From the NCBI GenBank assembly GCA_949710005.1, contig OX453276.1, forward strand, positions 15,648,633 to 15,712,632: a DNA stretch of 64,000 nucleotides, in the 5' to 3' direction. The notes under the pieces were generated by a model. It was not told the origin of the DNA. It did no database searches and saw only the letters and a list, made by a program, of their open reading frames with translations. The translations under genes were made by a program, and so were the position numbers. The first letter of the stretch is position 1, and the number at the start of each line of letters is the position of its first letter. Source of the stretch: Ricordea florida. Lineage: Eukaryota; Cnidaria; Anthozoa; Corallimorpharia; Ricordeidae. Of this stretch, positions 59,142 to 64,000 are shown in pieces.

Positions 59142-59214
59142 TGGAGAATCCGGGTATCGATCCCGGTACCTCTCGCATGCAAAGCGAGCGCTCTACCGTT
59201 TGAGCTAATTCCCC
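59142..59214 (-). tRNA. tRNA-Ala-TGC: tRNA-Ala(TGC), unit 19
   Basis: Gene unchanged. Confidence 0.97.
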
Positions 59215-59510
59215 TACTACACTGAAAACACACACATTCTAACCAAGTCCCTTGCTTCCGTCTTATAAGGTCTAGCAAAAGGATTTGTAGAGAACAGATG
59301 AAGGCTCTGAACTTACGGTAGTAAAAATTGCTGTAGACTGTGCCTGCCGGGCGTTCCCCATGAAAGAGAAACTTACCCTATGTGATATGAGTAATGCGCT
59401 GTATTATTCTCTGACCTTTTAATACAGGACTTTGAAATCACATGCACGATTCAGCGCAACTCCCGATAGAATTAAAAAAGCCAAAACACAAAATAGGTTA
59501 GTTGCAATCC

Positions 59511-59582
59511 AGGGGGCAACCGGGATTGAACCGGTGACCTCTCGATCCGCAGTCGAATGCTCTACCACTGAGCTATGCCCCC
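59511..59582 (-). tRNA. tRNA-Cys body with anticodon GCG, unit 20
   Basis: A36 to G (plus-strand C at 59548), partner of unit 12. Confidence 0.9.
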
Positions 59583-60355
59583 ACGGCTGTAGTATTGCAT
59601 ATGAGTTCTTGACATATTTTCCACTAACAACAGAGAAACATGCACTTGACTCAAAGTTCAAACTAACACAATTCACGTGCGAAAACAATTTCTCAGTGTC
59701 AGTATAGTGAAGTCTTTTGGTGATGACAGTAGTAGAAAATGTTTACTTTTTCACGGTTTTCTTCAATTCATTGTCGAGTGGTTTTGTAGAAAACATATTG
59801 CACGGTTAAGTAACGAATCACCTCTTAAGTAAGAAAATATAGGATTTACACAGGCTCTACATGGAGACTGCTACCAAAACAGATTTGGAATCTAATTCAG
59901 AGTCACGATTTATCATTTGTACTTTTATCGTTTGTTTTAACTAAAACGGTTTTGACACTTAAAAGTACACGTTTAGCCGGCAACACTTAGGTCTATCCGA
60001 AATAACTTTCTTTTGGAAAATGAATACATTAAGGAACGCTTTTGGTAAGATATCAACTACTCTAGGGAAATTTTATCCTCTGGAAAAATATTATTACGCA
60101 CATAGTTTCAATCAAGGATGAAATCTAGCAGCGAAACAAGTCACGGTCTGCGAGGCGCCTGGCTCGCAGTCTAAATTAAAGCAGATAATGTCAATATTCT
60201 TTGACTGCTTCACGTAAGGTTTAAATAGCCTTACTAAATCGATACACACTAAGAATCGCGATGGTAATTCCCTACCAAATTTATCAGTATCACTCGCCTT
60301 TATTTATCACCTATCTTGATTAGTGCTTGAGGTAGAAACCGGTTGGCGAGACGTC

Positions 60356-60428
60356 GGGGAATTAGCTCAAATGGTAGAGCGCTCGCTTAGCATGCGAGAG
60401 GTACCGGGATCGATACCCGGATTCTCCA
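60356..60428 (+). tRNA. tRNA-Ala-AGC: tRNA-Ala(AGC), unit 20
   Basis: Gene unchanged; 5' flank GGCGAGACG as in unit 12. Confidence 0.97.
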
Positions 60429-60846
60429 ACAGTTTTGCTTTGCTTGGATCGGCAAAAACACTTTCTAATTTTGAATCCTCTTTAGCCATCACAATTTCAG
60501 TGATAATTCTACGTACACTTTTCTAGTTAACAAGGACTACTAAAAGAACCTTGGAACGAAACCTTGAAAAACAACTGTTTTGGTGAAAGGTAAGAAAGTT
60601 CAAGGCTTTTTGTGCTCTGGACACAGCGTTCATCTACATACGGCGGACTATTATAACCTTACTAACTTGACAGTACATAATCAAAATCGTCACATTAATT
60701 TATAATTAGCACAAAAGCGTTCATTATCGGGGTTTTTACTCATCCTCCTGCAGTTAGGTGCAGGTTGGCGCATGAGGTTAAAATGGATTGATGCAGTAAA
60801 GGGAAACCAATTTATGTTTTAGGGGTGTGCATGAGAAGACGCTGGG

Positions 60847-60917
60847 GCACTGGTGGTTCAGTGGTAGAATTCTCGCCTGCCACGCGGGAGGCCCGGGTTC
60901 GATTCCCGGCCAGTGCA
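60847..60917 (+). tRNA. tRNA-Gly-GCC: tRNA-Gly(GCC), unit 20
   Basis: Gene unchanged. Confidence 0.98.
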
Positions 60918-61527
60918 GCTCTTTTTTAGCAAACTCTTATAATAACCTGCCATTGTCTCATGACTCTTTTCCAGTTCTTTGCTTACGTTCTCAGTGCATC
61001 ATTCGTTACCGTTTGAATACGTGCAATCGATGTTGCTTTATCAACGTGCATAAGAGCTCATGCTCATTAAAAGCCAATGGATTCCTTGATGGAGACCATA
61101 AGTTCTGCGCTAGAATCGTCGCCACCCAGCATCCCACCGAACAGGAAAAGTATGCTTAATTAGGATCTTCAAACTCTTAACTGTTTCTTATTGTTGAATG
61201 CATTCATTATAATGAGATGAGTAGGCTCTTTTAACGAGGGCTAAGTGCAAAGGAATACAACGAAGTATCGGTTATTAAACAAGCCCTGGTCACTTATTTA
61301 TTGAAAGCTTTCTTCATTGAGTTATTACAAAATGAGTTGTTTTTTTAATTATCTGCTAATTCTGTCTATACCTTATAATAAAACTAATACACTAGAACTC
61401 TTATAATATTTACATGTTTTACACACTTAAGATCTAAATAGCAAAAATGTTTACACTAGGACAAAGTGGATGCTTGTAGGTGGCTTTTACCATTCCGTTT
61501 CTGAAGAAAAAGAAACGAAGAGTGAAT

Positions 61528-61600
61528 TGGTCCGTGTGAGGATCGAACTCACGACCTTGGCGTTATCAGCACCACGCTCTACCAACTGAGCTAACGGACC
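61528..61600 (-). tRNA. tRNA-Ile-GAT: tRNA-Ile(GAT), unit 20
   Basis: Gene unchanged. Confidence 0.96.
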
Positions 61601-61983
61601 AATCTACTGACCATTGTGAAATGTTTGACACTATCTGCATGAAATAAGCAGAGTACCTAGCAGACAGCAACGCATCTTGACAAAATATGCGTGTTTGGGG
61701 TTTATTACAGTCATTTGTCTATTAAAAGCTCAGAAAAATAGAAAATGAATCAGTCAAATTCCTGTACAAATCCCAATACTGATACATAAACGAAATGAGA
61801 GATCGACATTATGGTGTATGCACTTGACAACTTTAAGGACCATCGGTTTCCACTCTTAATGAGGGATGCTCTAAATTGCAAGTCTTCAATAAATAAGATC
61901 AACAGTTTCTTTCAATAATAAACCCAAGATTGATGGCTGAGACGAGTCTCCGCGATCACGGCAAAAAGCTAAACAAAAACAGA

Positions 61984-62056
61984 TGGAGAATCCGGGTATC
62001 GATCCCGGTACCTCTCGCATGCAAAGCGAGCGCTCTACCGTTTGAGCTAATTCCCC
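61984..62056 (-). tRNA. tRNA-Ala-TGC: tRNA-Ala(TGC), unit 20
   Basis: Gene unchanged. Confidence 0.97.
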
Positions 62057-62352
62057 TACTACACTGAAAACACACACATTCTAACCAAGTCCCTTGCTTC
62101 CGTCTTATAAGGTCTAGCAAAAGGATTTGTAGAGAACAGATGAAGGCTCTGAACTTACGGTAGTAAAAATTGCTGTAGACTGTGCCTGCCGGGCGTTCCC
62201 CATGAAAGAGAAACTTACCCTATGTGATATGAGTAATGCGCTGTATTATTCTCTGACCTTTTAATACAGGACTTTGAAATCACATGCACGATTCAGCGCA
62301 ACTCCCGATAGAATTAAAAAAGCCAAAACACAAAATAGGTTAGTTGCAATCC

Positions 62353-62424
62353 AGGGGGCAACCGGGATTGAACCGGTGACCTCTCGATCTGCAGTCGAAT
62401 GCTCTACCACTGAGCTATGCCCCC
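62353..62424 (-). tRNA. tRNA-Cys-GCA: tRNA-Cys(GCA), unit 21
   Basis: Anticodon GCA, as in its partner unit 13; type B. Confidence 0.97.
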
Positions 62425-63197
62425 ACGGCTGTAGTATTGCATATGAGTTCTTGACATATTTTCCACTAACAACAGAGAAACATGCACTTGACTCAAAGTT
62501 CAAACTAACACAATTCACGTGCGAAAACAATTTCTCAGTGTCAGTATAGTGAAGTCTTTTGGTGATGACAGTAGTAGAAAATGTTTACTTTTTCACGGTT
62601 TTCTTCAATTCATTGTCGAGTGGTTTTGTAGAAAACATATTGCACGGTTAAGTAACGAATCACCTCTTAAGTAAGAAAATATAGGATTTACACAGGCTCT
62701 ACATGGAGACTGCTACCAAAACAGATTTGGAATCTAATTCAGAGTCACGATTTATCATTTGTACTTTTATCGTTTGTTTTAACTAAAACGTTGTTGACAC
62801 TTAAAAGTACACGTTTAGCCGGCAACACTTAGGTCTATCCGAAATAACTTTCTTTTGGAAAATGAATACATTAAGGAACGCTTTTGGTAAGATATCAACT
62901 ACTCTAGGGAAATTTTATCCTCTGGAAAAATATTATTACGCACATAGTTTCAATCAAGGATGAAATCCAGCAGCGAAACAAGTCACGGTCTGCGAGGCGC
63001 CTGGCTCGCAGTCTAAATTAAAGCAGATAATGTCAATATTCTTTGACTGCTTCACGTAAGGTTTAAATAGCCTTACTAAATCGATACACACTAAGAATCG
63101 CGATGGTAATTCCCTACCAAATTTATCAGTATCACTCGCCTTTATTTATCACCTATCTTGATTAGTGCTTGAGGTAGAAACCGGTTGGTGAGACGTC

Positions 63198-63270
63198 GGG
63201 GAATTAGCTCAAATGGTAGAGCGCTCGCTTAGCATGCGAGAGGTACCGGGATCGATACCCGGATTCTCCA
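63198..63270 (+). tRNA. tRNA-Ala-AGC: tRNA-Ala(AGC), unit 21
   Basis: Gene unchanged. Confidence 0.97.
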
Positions 63271-63688
63271 ACAGTTTTGCTTTGCTTGGATCGGCAAAAA
63301 CACTTTCTAATTTTGAATCCTCTTTAGCCATCACAATTTCAGTGATAATTCTACGTACACTTTTCTAGTTAACAAGGACTACTAAAAGAACCTTGGAACG
63401 AAACCTTGAAAAACAACTGTTTTGGTGAAAGGTAAGAAAGTTCAAGGCTTTTTGTGCTCTGGACACAGCGTTCATCTACATACGGCGGACTATTATAACC
63501 TTACTAACTTGACAGTACATAATCAAAATCGTCACATTAATTTATAATTAGCACAAAAGCGTTCATTATCGGGGTTTTTACTCATCCTCCTGCAGTTAGG
63601 TGCAGGTTGGCGCATGAGGTTAAAATGGATTGATGCAGTAAAGGGAAACCAATTTATGTTTTAGGGGTGTGCATGAGAAGACGCTGGG

Positions 63689-63759
63689 GCACTGGTGGTT
63701 CAGTGGTAGAATTCTCGCCTGCCACGCGGGAGGCCCGGGTTCGATTCCCGGCCAGTGCA
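63689..63759 (+). tRNA. tRNA-Gly-GCC: tRNA-Gly(GCC), unit 21
   Basis: Gene unchanged; last gene in the window. The unit's Ile and Ala(TGC) genes would lie beyond 64000. Confidence 0.98.
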
Positions 63760-64000
63760 GCTCTTTTTTAGCAAACTCTTATAATAACCTGCCATTGTCT
63801 CATGACTCTTTTCCAGTTCTTTGCTTACGTTCTCAGTGCATCATTCGTTACCGTTTGAATACGTGCAATCGATGTTGCTTTATCAACGTGCATAAGAGCT
63901 CATGCTCATTAAAAGCCAATGGATTCCTTGATGGAGACCATAAGTTCTGCGCTAGAATCGTCGCCACCCAGCATCCCACCGAACAGGAAAAGTATGCTTA

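Larger units (their letters stand above)
5505..64000. repeat. tandem array of 2.84 kb five-tRNA units, 20 complete plus one partial
   Basis: Units begin at 5505, 8346, 11188, 14029, 16871, 19712, 22554, 25395, 28237, 31079, 33919, 36761, 39603, 42444, 45286, 48128, 50970, 53812, 56652, 59494 and 62336 (cut at 64000). Lengths are 2840-2842 bp. Spacers differ between units at only a handful of positions, so the whole unit, not just the genes, evolves in concert. Type A units read CCCCACAGCTG beside tRNA-Cys and CCGGCG in the spacer before it. Type B units read CCCCACGGCTG and CCGGGCG. The extra G gives the 1 bp length difference. Transcription within a unit is divergent between Cys and Ala(AGC) and convergent between Gly and Ile. 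Confidence 0.98.
55813..64000. repeat. segmental duplication within the array, right copy (continues past window)
   Basis: All markers of the left copy recur at +22,733. Differences just to the left (CAAAGGAGTACA at about 55571 against GGAATACA, the tRNA-Gly T stem, TCGGTGAG at 54661) place the breakpoint between about 55,572 and 55,812. The right end of the copy is not in the window. Confidence 0.85.

Noticed and set aside
5505..64000. CRISPR array or satellite without genes
   Set aside because: The repeat unit is 2.84 kb with five intact tRNA genes. There are no short direct repeats with variable spacers.

Overview
The window is eukaryotic nuclear DNA, most likely from an invertebrate animal. 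It has two parts. Positions 1 to about 5504 are the end of a Polinton/Maverick-type DNA transposon (a virus-like, self-synthesising element). Positions 5505 to 64000 are one uninterrupted tandem array of a 2.84 kb unit carrying five tRNA genes. The eukaryotic reading rests on tRNAs without an encoded CCA end, internal A and B boxes, T-run terminators of RNA polymerase III, and a Polinton-family integrase and protein-primed polymerase. I cannot name the species.

Polinton part. The 3' portion of a retroviral-type integrase runs rightward from the left edge. It meets, tail to tail with a 52 bp overlap, a leftward family B DNA polymerase with complete exonuclease and polymerase motifs. The polymerase frame continues upstream through a single in-frame TAA (3745-3747) into an N-terminal segment with two SAP/HeH-like repeats, so the gene is broken by a stop or is read through. 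Upstream of it is one unrecognised leftward gene, then about 200 bp of AT-rich terminal DNA with subterminal direct repeats. The element stops 17 bp from the 3' end of the first tRNA-Cys gene, exactly where other units carry the tRNA-Cys terminator. I infer that the element inserted into the tRNA array or its edge; its other end lies off the window.

tRNA array. There are 20 complete units and one partial unit, 2840-2842 bp each. The order in a unit is tRNA-Cys(GCA) minus, tRNA-Ala(AGC) plus, tRNA-Gly(GCC) plus, tRNA-Ile(GAT) minus, tRNA-Ala(TGC) minus. That makes 103 tRNA genes in the window. Spacers are AT-rich and nearly identical between units, and no other gene was found in them. Two main unit types exist: A (2841 bp) and B (2842 bp, one extra G in a spacer). 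In order they read A A B A B A B A B B B B B A A A A A B B B. The left third is a higher-order repeat of dimers nested in tetramers. An 8.2 kb block at about 33.08-41.27 kb recurs at about 55.81-64.00 kb with an offset of exactly 22,733 bp.

Against this near-identity, a few units carry changes inside the tRNAs themselves. tRNA-Cys becomes anticodon GCG (an arginine anticodon) in units 11, 12, 19 and 20. tRNA-Gly becomes CCC in units 15-17. tRNA-Ala(TGC) loses the invariant U8 in units 14-16. One tRNA-Gly (unit 10) has a broken T stem. All but the last have spread to neighbouring or block-duplicated units, so the array shows tRNA anticodon variants being copied by unequal exchange. All 20 tRNA-Ile genes carry GAT, which is rare in animal nuclear genomes, where AAT is usual.
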